From positions 1-61,477 of the forward strand of contig JAFAWY010000087.1 in NCBI GenBank assembly GCA_019241525.1: a DNA stretch of 61,477 bases, written 5' to 3'. Position numbers and translations under genes: made by a program. The DNA comes from Pseudonocardiales bacterium (GTDB taxonomy: Bacteria > Actinomycetota > Actinomycetes > Mycobacteriales > Pseudonocardiaceae). Shown piece after piece: positions 21,874 to 29,604 of the stretch. Every line of letters starts with the position of its first letter. Position 1 is the stretch's first letter. Below the pieces are notes generated by a model. That model had not been told where the DNA came from. It saw only the letters and a program-made list of their open reading frames with translations, and made no database searches.

Positions 21874-22695
21874 ATGACGGATCACCTACTACGTTCATAT
21901 GCGCCGATCCCGACCGCTGGATGGCAGCAAATCGATGACGAAGCGAAATCCCGCCTGACCTCCAGGCTTGCGGCGCGGCGCATCGTTGACTGGGCCGGGC
22001 CGCGCGGCTGGAAGCATTCCGCCACTAATCTCGGTCGGACTAACCCCTTGGAGACCACCCCACCGGGCACCAAGTCCGAAACAGCCATCGCCCGGCAGCG
22101 GCGAGTACTCCCGCTCAGCGAATTCCGGGTGAGCTTCACCGTGGATTGGTCCGCGTTGCAAGACGCCGAACGCGGCGCTACCGACGTTGACTACTCCGAT
22201 CTCGACCGCGCGACCTACGACGCCGCATTGATCGAAAATCGGGCTATATTCCATGGCTGGCCCGATGCAGGTATCACCGGGCTCACCGAGTGCAGCGCGC
22301 ACTCCTCGGTGACGCTGGCTCAGGATGTCAGCGCCTACCCGCATGTTGTCGCGAAAGCAATCGATGTGCTCCGCCAGGCAGGCGTTGAAGGCCCATATTC
22401 CCTGGCTATCGGTCCTGAGGGGTACACACGCATAGCGGAGACCACCGAGAGCGGAGGCTATCCCCTCCAGCAGCACTTGAGCAGCATCCTCGGTGGCGAC
22501 ATCGTCTGGGCTCCCGGACTGGACGGTGCGCTGGTCGTCAGCAAGCGTGGCGGTGACTTCGTCCTGGACGTAGGCCAAGACTTTTCGATCGGGTATAGCC
22601 GACATGATGCCGAGAGCGTGACGCTTTATCTGGAAGAAAGCTTCAGCTTCCACGTCAACGAGCGTGACGCGGTAGTCGTCCTCGCGGCGGCGTAG
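21874..22695 (+). CDS. Encapsulin nanocompartment shell protein (HK97 fold, CFP29-like)
   Basis: A 273-residue shell protein that self-assembles into an icosahedral protein cage loading cargo enzymes by a C-terminal targeting peptide. It aligns along its length with M. tuberculosis CFP29: N-terminal L-L-R-S-Y-A-P-I, A-A-R-R-I-V-D-W, F-R-V-S-F-T-V, I-F-H-G-W, A-G-V-E-G-P-Y-S-L-A-I-G, G-G-Y-P-L-Q-Q-H-L, G-D-I-V-W-A-P and the end S-I-G-Y-S-R-H-D-A-E-S-V-T-L-Y-L-E-E-S. GAAGGAG lies 8 nt before ATG 21874. No DyP peroxidase, ferritin-like or hemerythrin gene is adjacent and no neighbour ends in a G-S-L-x-I-G-S-L-like peptide, so the cargo is encoded elsewhere or is new. Confidence 0.93.
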   Translation: MTDHLLRSYAPIPTAGWQQIDDEAKSRLTSRLAARRIVDWAGPRGWKHSATNLGRTNPLETTPPGTKSETAIARQRRVLPLSEFRVSFTVDWSALQDAERGATDVDYSDLDRATYDAALIENRAIFHGWPDAGITGLTECSAHSSVTLAQDVSAYPHVVAKAIDVLRQAGVEGPYSLAIGPEGYTRIAETTESGGYPLQQHLSSILGGDIVWAPGLDGALVVSKRGGDFVLDVGQDFSIGYSRHDAESVTLYLEESFSFHVNERDAVVVLAAA

Positions 22696-22853
22696 CGAGT
22701 CAGGGCAGTATGCCAGCTACCGACCTGGTGATATTGGTAAGTTCGACTCGCAGACGTCCGGTAAACGCTCGATACTTGTTCCTGCGCAAACGAGCGGGCC
22801 GGCGGAAGGAACTCACCAAATCGTTCTCTCCAGGGCCTGGCGAGGAGAGTGCC

Positions 22854-23348
22854 ATGTCGACGACAACTAGTGGAGCATACGCCCCTGATGGGTCCGCCCT
22901 GGCAATGCAGCGTAGCCGTGGCGCGACCATCGGCTTCTTACTCGTACTGCTCGGTATTTGGGGTGCCATCATCCCCTTCATCGGGCCGTACTTCGGTTAC
23001 ACCTTTGGTGTGACGACTCCGTGGTTTTTCACCTACGATCGGTTGTGGCTTAGCGTCCTGCCCGGTATCGCTGTGTTCCTCGGTGGCCTCATTCTTGGTC
23101 CGAGCGCCAACCGCGCCAGCGGTGGCTTCGGCGCATGGCTGGCCCTGATTGGCGGGATCTGGTTCGTTGTCGGACCGGTGATCAGCCAACTGTGGCAGGC
23201 CGACGGCCTGGGAGCACCCATCGGCACGCCGGCAGGTAGCCGGGAACTGCAGGTGCTCGAGCAACTGGGGTACTTCTACGGGCTGGGAGCAGTGATCACG
23301 GCGCTGGCGGGCATCGCGCTGGGCCGCATGATGACCCGTTCGATCTAA
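22854..23348 (+). CDS. Four-TM integral membrane protein
   Basis: 164 residues. ATG 22854 has GAGGAGA upstream; the frame to 22710 lacks one. Four hydrophobic helices are visible: G-F-L-L-V-L-L-G-I-W-G (about residue 30), L-W-L-S-V-L-P-G-I-A-V-F-L (65), W-L-A-L-I-G-G-I-W-F-V-V-G (95), and a last one near 145 ending in R-M-M-T-R-S-I. It is not assigned to a family with known function. It lies 158 bp after the encapsulin gene, in the same direction, and is followed by a strong hairpin, so the DUF2795-encapsulin-membrane genes could share regulation. Confidence 0.75.
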   Translation: MSTTTSGAYAPDGSALAMQRSRGATIGFLLVLLGIWGAIIPFIGPYFGYTFGVTTPWFFTYDRLWLSVLPGIAVFLGGLILGPSANRASGGFGAWLALIGGIWFVVGPVISQLWQADGLGAPIGTPAGSRELQVLEQLGYFYGLGAVITALAGIALGRMMTRSI

Positions 23349-23370
23349 CCGGTCAGCACGGCATCGAACA

Positions 23371-23398
23371 CCGCACCGGCGGCCCTCCGCCGGTGCGG
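23371..23398 (+). terminator. Hairpin terminator after the membrane protein gene
   Basis: A perfect 12-bp GC stem CCGCACCGGCGG with a CCCT loop, 22 bp after the stop at 23348. There is no T-tract. Confidence 0.7.
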
Positions 23399-23503
23399 AC
23401 CTTCTCCAAGACCCGCTAGACGGGTGACACAGAGATCCCGCGTCGGTGGTTTCGCGTCCAGACAAGCCGGATAGGCCAGCCCGATCTCGGGTAACCCCCT
23501 ACC

Positions 23504-24682
23504 GTGATACCCGAGATTCCGCGTGACGTGGCTACCCACCACGGTTGGGTGGCTTCGGTCTACCTGGACGTCAGCCGCAATCGCGACGACGCACCGCATG
23601 AAGTCCGCCTGCGATGGGAAACCCTGGCCGAACAACTACGCCAGCAGGGAGCAGATGACAAGACCGTCGACGCGGTGGGGGAAGCTGTGATGCAGACCCA
23701 CGCCCACCCGGGGCCAGCGGGGCGTGCCGTCTTCGCCGGCGAAGGCGAGGTGCTCTATCAGGCCGATCTGCCTGGCCCACCGCGACACGAGCTGGCCCGC
23801 TGGGCGGCGTTGCCGCATCTGCTGCCTCTGCTGGCACAGATGCCTGAGTACGTGCCGCATGTGGTGGTTCGGGTGGGCCGCACGGCGGCGACCATCGCCG
23901 CCTTCGGTCGCACCGGTGAGCAAGTTCGCCGCGAAACCGCCGAAGGCGCCCACCATCCGGTGCACAAAACCGGTGCCGGTGGCGCTGCGCACTACCGCTT
24001 GCAGCACCACACCGAGGAGGTATGGGCCCGCAACGCTCGCGCCTTCGCCGCAGAGGTCGACCGTGCAGTCGAATCACTGAACGCCGAACTCATCGTGCTA
24101 ACCGGTGATGTCCGGGCTCGCAGCTTGGTCCGTGACGCGCTCGGGGAACGCAGCCGCAGCATCACCACGGATATCCCGGGTCCAACTCCAGACAACCACA
24201 CCACAGATCACCCCATCGACGAGGAGGTGCGCCGAATCGCAACCGAGGGTGCCGCCCAGCGAACCCGAAACGTCCTGACCCAGTTCGAGCAGGAACGCGG
24301 GCAGACGGCTGGCCTGGCCGCAGAAGGCCTAGGACCGGTGATCCACGCGCTGCAGCTCAATCAAGCCAGTGCGGTGCTACTGCGCGATGATCCGTCCTCC
24401 GAGCTGCAGATCTGGATCGGTCCCGAACCAGCGCAGCTCGCATTGACCGAGGAGGGCCTCCATGAGATCGGCGCACCCGTACTGGGGACAGACCGCGCCG
24501 ATGCCGCGCTGGTCCGCGCTGTCGCTGGCAGCGGGGCCGAGTTGGTGCTACTACCGGATCCCGCCTCGGATACCGAGCCGGACCGGACGGGCAGCGCGGC
24601 CGGTGGCGCACCACCGCTGGGCGGGCAGGCAGAACTTACCGACGGGATAGGCGCGCTGCTGCGGTTCAGCAGCCCGGCATAA
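23504..24682 (+). CDS. Rv2629-like protein (bacterial/archaeal eRF1-like domain family)
   Basis: 392 residues. N-terminal V-A-S-V-Y-L-D-V-S-R, central P-V-H-K, L-I-V-L-T-G-D-V-R-A-R and C-terminal D-G-I-G-A-L-L-R-F match the actinobacterial Rv2629 family, which has an eRF1-domain-1-like/Vms1-like fold. The family is induced by hypoxia or dormancy in mycobacteria and a ribosome-related role has been proposed from the fold; neither can be tested from this sequence. The start is uncertain (GTG 23504 or GTG eight codons later); no strong ribosome site is seen. Confidence 0.85.
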   Translation: MIPEIPRDVATHHGWVASVYLDVSRNRDDAPHEVRLRWETLAEQLRQQGADDKTVDAVGEAVMQTHAHPGPAGRAVFAGEGEVLYQADLPGPPRHELARWAALPHLLPLLAQMPEYVPHVVVRVGRTAATIAAFGRTGEQVRRETAEGAHHPVHKTGAGGAAHYRLQHHTEEVWARNARAFAAEVDRAVESLNAELIVLTGDVRARSLVRDALGERSRSITTDIPGPTPDNHTTDHPIDEEVRRIATEGAAQRTRNVLTQFEQERGQTAGLAAEGLGPVIHALQLNQASAVLLRDDPSSELQIWIGPEPAQLALTEEGLHEIGAPVLGTDRADAALVRAVAGSGAELVLLPDPASDTEPDRTGSAAGGAPPLGGQAELTDGIGALLRFSSPA

Positions 24683-24706
24683 CCCCAGACCGACAGGGAG
24701 CACCGA

Positions 24707-24895
24707 GTGCAACGAGGCAGCGACAAGCACAGCGCGCGTAAGGACGACGCGTTGGCGCGCGATGTCGAGGGCATGATCCGCGGGACTGGTCCAACCCATG
24801 CCGAAGAGTGGAAGGATCCCGAGCCCCCCGCCGATGACGATCCTGAGCTCAACACCCGTGCGCCTATCGTGGACCGTGGCGACAGTACGAAATGA
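24707..24895 (+). CDS. Small acidic protein, N-terminal half of a DUF2795-type protein
   Basis: 62 residues from GTG 24707 with GGGAG upstream. The sequence Q-R-G-S-D-K-H-S-A-R, then V-E-G-M-I-R-G-T-G-P-T-H-A-E-E-W-K-D-P-E-P is the conserved N-terminal segment that in many actinobacteria leads into a C-terminal DUF2795 domain (total about 130 residues). Here the frame stops after the linker, and a free DUF2795 domain is encoded at 21435. It is 24 bp after the Rv2629-like gene, probably cotranscribed. Confidence 0.75.
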   Translation: MQRGSDKHSARKDDALARDVEGMIRGTGPTHAEEWKDPEPPADDDPELNTRAPIVDRGDSTK

Positions 24896-25089
24896 CCACC
24901 CTTAAATTGGCCTGACACGGTTCTGGCAGGCAGCACACGCACGCCAAGTTGAGCAGGATTGAACGGGCCCGGTGCGGGGCATACGGGCGGCGTCTGGGCG
25001 CAACGCGCTGATGGCAATCAAGCCAGCGGGCATGCGGTACATGGTGATGCCCCGGTGGAGAGATCATGGGTACGTTATGCCTGCTCACG

Positions 25090-25465
25090 AAGGTCACCGA
25101 AGCTGGCGACGAGTTGGATCATCGCCCGCATCGCCTTGCTCCGGCTCCCCCACTGGCCTACTACCTGACCTACCGGATCTGCCTGGGCCTGCAACGCCCC
25201 CACCGGGAGGTACTCGATCACGGAATCGAAACGGCATCATCCGCCGGCTACCGCATGGCGAATTCATCGAAGTCCACCAATCCCTCGGTGCCGTCGACGA
25301 TCACGGCCACCCCCTTCCCGTGCCCTACCAGGCGCCCGAGTGTCCCAACGGATGAGCCAACTCGGCGCCGCGGGACACCCTGTCCCCGGCTCGCTCTACC
25401 GGCCCGATCCCCCAGCCGAAACCGCCGCGCTCCAAGCTGCCCGCGACGGCAACAGTGAGCGCTAA
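25090..25465 (+). pseudogene. Frameshifted 3' fragment of qcrB (cytochrome b of complex III)
   Basis: Three frames in succession read the C-terminus of actinobacterial Qcr[14 protein letters not shown]; then (after a shift near 25145) [15 protein letters not shown] with [10 protein letters not shown]; then (one base lost near 25234) [24 protein letters not shown]; then (shift near 25350) [20 protein letters not shown] to the TAA at 25463-25465. At least three frameshifts and no upstream gene body make it a dead duplicate. The functional qcrCAB must be elsewhere. Confidence 0.85.
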
Positions 25466-25680
25466 ATCCACCGCCGTGGAAGATCCAGTTGTGGGGGTGG
25501 TGGGGGTTCCAGGGGTGGCACCGGGAAGGGCTCCGGTTCCGGATGGATGGGATCTGGGGGCGGGGGCGGTACCGGTTCCGGGTCCGGTGTGGGCTCTGGA
25601 TCCGGGGGGACGGTGTTCACGGCGAGCCCCGGTCGCCACGTGCTGGCAATCACGCGGAGTACCTCCTGCTCAATCGTCAT
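25462..25680 (-). CDS. Hypothetical Pro/Glu-rich small protein
   Basis: A 72-residue frame starting M-T-I-E-Q-E-V-L-R-V-I-A-S-T-W-R-P-G, then a low-complexity tail of P-E-P, P-D-P and P-P-P-P units. The short helical head and disordered tail could be a real small protein, but there is no clear ribosome site and no recognised family. It is flanked by the qcrB fragment and by palindromic element B. Low confidence. Confidence 0.3.
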   Translation of the reverse strand: MTIEQEVLRVIASTWRPGLAVNTVPPDPEPTPDPEPVPPPPPDPIHPEPEPFPVPPLEPPPPPQLDLPRRWI

Positions 25681-25739
25681 CTCATGGGTACCCAGCACCC
25701 CTGCGGACGAAGCGCGGCGTCCTATCCCCTCCTCCATCT

Positions 25740-25798
25740 CCGATAGGGAGACATAATCGGGTTTTGACCCCCTAGAACGCCATATGTCTCCATGCCGG
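25740..25798. repeat. 60-bp dispersed palindromic element, copy B
   Basis: The left arm has CGATAGGGAGACATAATCGG, the right arm (reverse complement) GGCATGGAGACATATGGCG; the same core GGAGACATA as copies A and C. It lies 28 bp beyond the mrpD stop and could serve as its terminator. Confidence 0.8.
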
Positions 25799-25825
25799 AT
25801 CTAGGTATTGGGGGCTGGGGCGGCG

Positions 25826-27643
25826 TTAGGTGGCGGCAAGGCCGATCGCTAACAGCGTCACACCAACGAGGAGCCAGACGACGTAGTCTCCAAGGTGGCC
25901 TGAATGCGCAGTGCGCAGTGCCCGAAACGGCAGGGTAACGACGGTAGGGACCTGACTGAAGACCCGCCGGAGCCGGTCGCTGTACAAGCCCACGGCCGCT
26001 ACGGCCAAGGCCAGCAGCACCGACAGCCCGCCTAGCAAGAGGCCGGACAACGTCCAGCTCGCAGCTGGCGCAGGCGGTGGCACAGCACTGATTCCGTCCA
26101 GGGCAGCGGCGGCATAGCCGGTGTGGTCGAGCAGCTGGGAAGCGGCATCCTGAGCAAGCACGGGCAGCCCGGGCACCAAGCCCAGGATGAGCCCACCGGC
26201 GAGCAGGGCGACTATCGGGACGAGCATGGTGACGGGAATCCGGCCGAGGTGATGCGTGGTCTCTGGGTCTTCCCCGGATCCCCGGGTGCCATCCCGCGTA
26301 CCCGGCGGGGCGCCCGCACCCAGGAAAATCCGCAGTCCGGCCCGGAGCACGGCACCGCCGGTGACCGCTGAAACGCCCACTAATAGGTAATCAGTCCAGC
26401 CGAACCCGGCGTGGGACAAGCCGTCTTCAGCCAATGTCTTTCCCAGCCAGGTGCCGAATGGGGGAAGCGCCGCCAGCGCCAGGCCACCGAGGAGAAAACA
26501 GACTCGGGTGGCCGGCAAGTCGCGAGCGCGGCCATGCAGCTCGGCCTCGTCCACGCTGCCCCGAGCATTGAGCACAATCCCAGCGCACAGGAACAAGGCG
26601 CCCTTCACCGCAGCGTGCCCGACAACGTAGATCGCCAAACCCCCAATCGCGGCTGGTTCCAGCGCCCCGAGCGCGACGAGGAACATACCGACGTGGCCGA
26701 CCGTGGAGAAGGCGAGCAACCGTTTGAGGTGGTATTGAGCCAGGCACATCACTGCCCCAACCAGCGCGGTCACCACACCGGCCGCCATCAGCACCGGCCG
26801 CAACCGTTCGGCCGGCAGCACCGGCGAGAATGCGGCTGACCAGGTTCGGGCAACGCCATAGAGGCCCAGTTCGACCATCACCCCGGAGAACAGCACGCAC
26901 ACCGGCGAGGGGGCGACGGCGTGTGCGTCGGCCAACCAGAAATGAAGCGGTACCGCAGCGCCCTTAACCAGGAACCCGGTGAATACCAGCGCGGTACCCA
27001 CCAGCACCAGCCAGTCGGTGCTCTGCCCTGCCAAAGCTCGCTGGATCTGAGCAAAACCCAGTTCGCCGGTGCGCCCGTAGATTAACCCAATGCCCAGCAA
27101 CGAGCAGTAGGCTCCCAGCGAGTTGATCACTGCGAAGTTGAGGGCACCCTGCAACGGCTTGGCTTCCTCGATCTTGTAGCCGGTCAGTGCGTAGGCCACC
27201 GCGCCCATCAGCTCGAAGAACACGAACGCGTTGAACAGGTCGCCGGTCAGGGCGAAGCCAACCATGCCTGCTAAGAAGAGCAAGATCAGGACGTGAAAAT
27301 AGCTTTCCACCTCATCGAAGTAACGCCAGGTGTAAGTCAACACTGCGGTGACCAGCGCCGCGATCAAGGTAGCCAGCCCAGCACCGATCCGGTCAACGAC
27401 GAAGACCACTCCAACGCTGGACCCGTCGACCGGTGGGTAGGCGCCGAGCCAGCTGACCACGCGCCGGGAACCGGTGGCGTTGAGCAGCATCACCGAGCCG
27501 GCGAGCACCAGCAGGCAGCTGAGCATCGAGACTGTATCGATTACCAACCGGGGCAGCACCCGGCCGCTGGCGGCCAGCACCGTCGCCGCCAGCAACGGCA
27601 CCACCACCAGCAGCGGTGGCAGCGCCTGCACGGTCGGCGACAC
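25826..27643 (-). CDS. mrpD: Mrp antiporter subunit D (NuoN/M-like proton channel)
   Basis: A 605-residue polytopic membrane protein of the proton-translocating NADH-quinone oxidoreductase/MrpD family, with about 14 helices. The TM5 Glu lies in F-V-F-F-E-L-M-G-A-V-A-Y, the TM7 Lys in F-L-V-K-G-A-A-V-P-L-H-F-W-L-A-D-A-H, and the TM8 Lys region in A-Q-Y-H-L-K-R-L-L-A-F-S-T-V-G-H. These are the conserved residues of ion-conducting antiporter modules. It is the last gene of the minus-strand operon. A Gly/Arg-rich loop G-T-R-D-G-T-R-G-S-G-E-D-P-E near residue 455 is unusual. It is the only large antiporter-like subunit in the operon. Confidence 0.93.
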   Translation of the reverse strand: MSPTVQALPPLLVVVPLLAATVLAASGRVLPRLVIDTVSMLSCLLVLAGSVMLLNATGSRRVVSWLGAYPPVDGSSVGVVFVVDRIGAGLATLIAALVTAVLTYTWRYFDEVESYFHVLILLFLAGMVGFALTGDLFNAFVFFELMGAVAYALTGYKIEEAKPLQGALNFAVINSLGAYCSLLGIGLIYGRTGELGFAQIQRALAGQSTDWLVLVGTALVFTGFLVKGAAVPLHFWLADAHAVAPSPVCVLFSGVMVELGLYGVARTWSAAFSPVLPAERLRPVLMAAGVVTALVGAVMCLAQYHLKRLLAFSTVGHVGMFLVALGALEPAAIGGLAIYVVGHAAVKGALFLCAGIVLNARGSVDEAELHGRARDLPATRVCFLLGGLALAALPPFGTWLGKTLAEDGLSHAGFGWTDYLLVGVSAVTGGAVLRAGLRIFLGAGAPPGTRDGTRGSGEDPETTHHLGRIPVTMLVPIVALLAGGLILGLVPGLPVLAQDAASQLLDHTGYAAAALDGISAVPPPAPAASWTLSGLLLGGLSVLLALAVAAVGLYSDRLRRVFSQVPTVVTLPFRALRTAHSGHLGDYVVWLLVGVTLLAIGLAAT

Positions 27644-27646
27644 CCG

Positions 27647-27991
27647 TCAGTCCTGTAGCGCGCGCAGCTCGTCGGGGTTTACAGTCCCGTGCCTCTTGTA
27701 GATCTGGACAGTCAGCGCGAGCAGGACCGCAGTGACTGTTGCGGAGACCACGATGTCGGTCAGGCTTAACGCCTGCACCACCGGATCGACCACCCGGGTG
27801 CCGACCGGAACGTCAGCGAACACCGGTGCCGTAGCACCAGCCCGGAAGCCAACGGCGAGCAACAACACGTAGGTGGCCGACTGCGCGACAGTCAAGCAGG
27901 CCACTGTGTGCACGAGGTTGCGGCTGGTCACCAGTCCGTAGCAACCCACCAGAAACAACCAGCCGGCGACCAGGTAAGGCAGTGTGATCAT
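27647..27991 (-). CDS. mrpC: Mrp antiporter subunit C (NuoK-like)
   Basis: 114 residues with three membrane helices, homologous to NuoK/MrpC. The helix T-V-A-C-L-T-V-A-Q-S-A-T-Y-V-L-L-L-A-V-G-F and the conserved D-P-V-V-Q-A-L-S-L-T-D-I-V-V are diagnostic. The start ATG overlaps the mrpB stop by 4 nt; the stop is 3 bp from the mrpD start. It forms part of the ion-translocating membrane module. Confidence 0.92.
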   Translation of the reverse strand: MITLPYLVAGWLFLVGCYGLVTSRNLVHTVACLTVAQSATYVLLLAVGFRAGATAPVFADVPVGTRVVDPVVQALSLTDIVVSATVTAVLLALTVQIYKRHGTVNPDELRALQD

Positions 27992-28806
27992 CGTTGCTCC
28001 GCATCGTCGGCAACCATGCTCGAACCCGCAAGCGGTTCTTCGGTAGAGATGCTCGAACCCGCAAGCGGTTCTTCGGTCTGCCTCAGCACGACCTCCTGTT
28101 CGAGAAATCCGGATAGTAAGAGCACAATCGCGGCCGCCACCGCCACGCCGACAGCCCCGTTGAGCAACGGCACGGTGCCGCCGGAAAGCAGATCGTTGAG
28201 GCGTCCCGTGGGCAAGAAATTGACCAGAAATGCACCCCCGATAACCAAACCCGCCAGACCGATCGCAGCGTAAGCGGCCGCACCGACCGATTCGGCGATT
28301 TCCAGCACTGTTGGAGATGCAGCACGCCGCAGCGCTGTATAGCGCCCGGCGACGTAGAGCAGATGCCAGCCGGTGGCCAGCACCACCCCACCTTGGAATC
28401 CACCACCAGGGCTGAGCTGACCGTGGGCGATCACATAAAGCCCCACCAGAACGCTGACCGGCAACAGCAAGTACCCGGCCAACCGGGTGGTCGGCAACAC
28501 CCGGCCAGCCGACCGCAGGCCGGTCTCCCGCTCCTCCGGCGCCGGGCGCAGCAGCACGATCGTGCCGATCACCGAACCGAACAGAATGAATTCTTCTCCC
28601 AGCGTGTCGATTGCGCGTTGGTCGAAATTCACCGACGAGACCACGTTGGCTGTCGCGCGCTGCCCGGTGGCCATCTCTACGGCGCGGTCGCCGTAGGGAT
28701 GGAACTCGGAGCCGAAACTCGGCAGGCCCTGGGCCGCGAGGAAGAATAACGCCGCAAAGACCGGCGCCACGATGACGAACAACACCAGACGCGACCGACG
28801 AGTCAC
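27988..28806 (-). CDS. mrpB: MbhE-MrpB fusion subunit of the Mrp/Mbh antiporter
   Basis: 272 residues. The N-terminal part (G-L-P-S-F-G-S-E-F-H-P, F-D-Q-R-A-I-D-T-L-G-E-E-F) corresponds to the MbhE-like C-terminal segment of MrpA; the following helices, Y-V-I-A-H-G-Q-L-S-P-G-G-G-F-Q-G-G, are the MrpB/MbhF hallmark. So two archaeal Mbh subunits are fused in one chain. The C-terminus ends in two copies of T-E-E-P-L-A-G-S-S-[IM], encoded by a 33-nt tandem repeat also found in gatA. ATGA overlaps join it to both neighbours. Confidence 0.9.
   Translation of the reverse strand: MTRRSRLVLFVIVAPVFAALFFLAAQGLPSFGSEFHPYGDRAVEMATGQRATANVVSSVNFDQRAIDTLGEEFILFGSVIGTIVLLRPAPEERETGLRSAGRVLPTTRLAGYLLLPVSVLVGLYVIAHGQLSPGGGFQGGVVLATGWHLLYVAGRYTALRRAASPTVLEIAESVGAAAYAAIGLAGLVIGGAFLVNFLPTGRLNDLLSGGTVPLLNGAVGVAVAAAIVLLLSGFLEQEVVLRQTEEPLAGSSISTEEPLAGSSMVADDAEQR
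28019..28077 (-). repeat. 33-nt tandem repeat in mrpB 3' end
   Basis: Unit 1 at 28019-28051 and unit 2 at 28052-28077 (26 nt conserved) are identical over their shared length. Each encodes T-E-E-P-L-A-G-S-S. It resembles the gatA repeat at 43465-43523 with the same period and orientation relative to the gene. Confidence 0.85.
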
Positions 28807-29039
28807 TGCGGGCCGCCGACTTTCTGAATCGTGAGCATGATCATTAAAGGCACCACGGCGGTACCGATCGCCAGCTGGGACAGCGCCACATCGGGTGCCT
28901 GTACGGTCATGAACAAGATCGCCAGTGTCAGCCCGAATACGGACAACATCACTGCCTGCCGAGCCGGCTGCTGAGTCAACGCGACCATCGTGCCGGTCAC
29001 CGCAACCAATCCCAATGCCAGGAAGATAAGAAGCATCAT
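28803..29039 (-). CDS. DUF4040/MbhD-like subunit
   Basis: 78 residues, two to three membrane helices: L-I-F-L-A-L-G-L-V-A-V-T-G-T-M-V-A-L and F-M-T-V-Q-A-P-D-V-A-L-S-Q-L-A-I-G-T. The latter, with D-V-A-L-x-Q-x-x-x-G, is the signature of MbhD (part of the MrpA C-terminus). It is separate here, as in Mbh-type hydrogenases and split Mrp systems. Overlaps the mrpB start by 4 nt. Confidence 0.9.
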   Translation of the reverse strand: MMLLIFLALGLVAVTGTMVALTQQPARQAVMLSVFGLTLAILFMTVQAPDVALSQLAIGTAVVPLMIMLTIQKVGGPQ

Positions 29040-29356
29040 GCCGGGGGGTCCATGTCGATCAGCCCTTGGCGCTGCGCGGCAGCCCGGCCGAGGGCGGCCA
29101 CCGTGACCGCGCCGCTACCGATCAGCAGCACGCCGATCAGGACTAGCTTGACTGCCGAGAAGCTCAATCCTTCATGCACGACCAGCGCGGCGATAATCAG
29201 TGGTGCGCCAAGCGACGACGCCGGGCCGAGATAATGCAAGCGCAGGTAGGTGTCGCGGGCCATCAGCAGGCCGACGCAGCCCACCGCCACCCCAGCGATG
29301 CCTGCAACGAGCAGCACGATCTCCACGGCAGCGATCAGATCAGCCGGCGTGATCAC
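29036..29356 (-). CDS. mrpG: Mrp antiporter subunit G
   Basis: 106 residues, three helices, MrpG/PhaG family. G-C-V-G-L-L-M-A-R-D-T-Y-L-R-L-H and the following G-P-A-S-S-L-G-A-P-L are the conserved R-x-x-D-x-x-x-R-x-H segment and small-residue helix. Overlaps both neighbours by 4 nt. It stabilises the small-subunit core of the complex. Confidence 0.92.
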   Translation of the reverse strand: MITPADLIAAVEIVLLVAGIAGVAVGCVGLLMARDTYLRLHYLGPASSLGAPLIIAALVVHEGLSFSAVKLVLIGVLLIGSGAVTVAALGRAAAQRQGLIDMDPPA

Positions 29357-29604
29357 TGCCGCACCACCAAGCGGGCAAACACCAGCGATCCAGTCAATGA
29401 CAACGCGGCCAGGACCAGACCAGCGTCCACGTAGGAGCTGCGTTGATAGCCCTCGGACAGCAGCAGCATCTCCAGCGTGGCGACCACACCAGCCATCCCC
29501 AATCCGGCCAAGCGGTCGAGGAGGTCACCACGGCCGGCGACCACCACCGCCGGCAGCATTCCCACTACCAGCAAGGCCGCCGCAGCGACCAGCCACGTGT
29601 TCAC
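29353..29604 (-). CDS. mrpF: Mrp antiporter subunit F
   Basis: 83 residues, three helices, MrpF/PhaF family. It includes the conserved R-G-D-L-L-D-R-L-A-G-L-G segment (P-x-x-x-D-R-x-x-x-x-D in the family) between helices 1 and 2. Coupled by 4-nt overlaps to mrpG and mrpE. Confidence 0.9.
   Translation of the reverse strand: MNTWLVAAAALLVVGMLPAVVVAGRGDLLDRLAGLGMAGVVATLEMLLLSEGYQRSSYVDAGLVLAALSLTGSLVFARLVVRQ

Noticed and set aside
23504-24682. Rv2629-like protein as encapsulin cargo
   Set aside because: Its C-terminus (G-A-L-L-R-F-S-S-P-A) is the normal family end and does not resemble a targeting peptide; a hairpin separates it from the encapsulin cluster.
28019-28077. Possible CRISPR-like array from spaced repeats in mrpB
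   Set aside because: Only two units in tandem without spacers, inside a coding frame.
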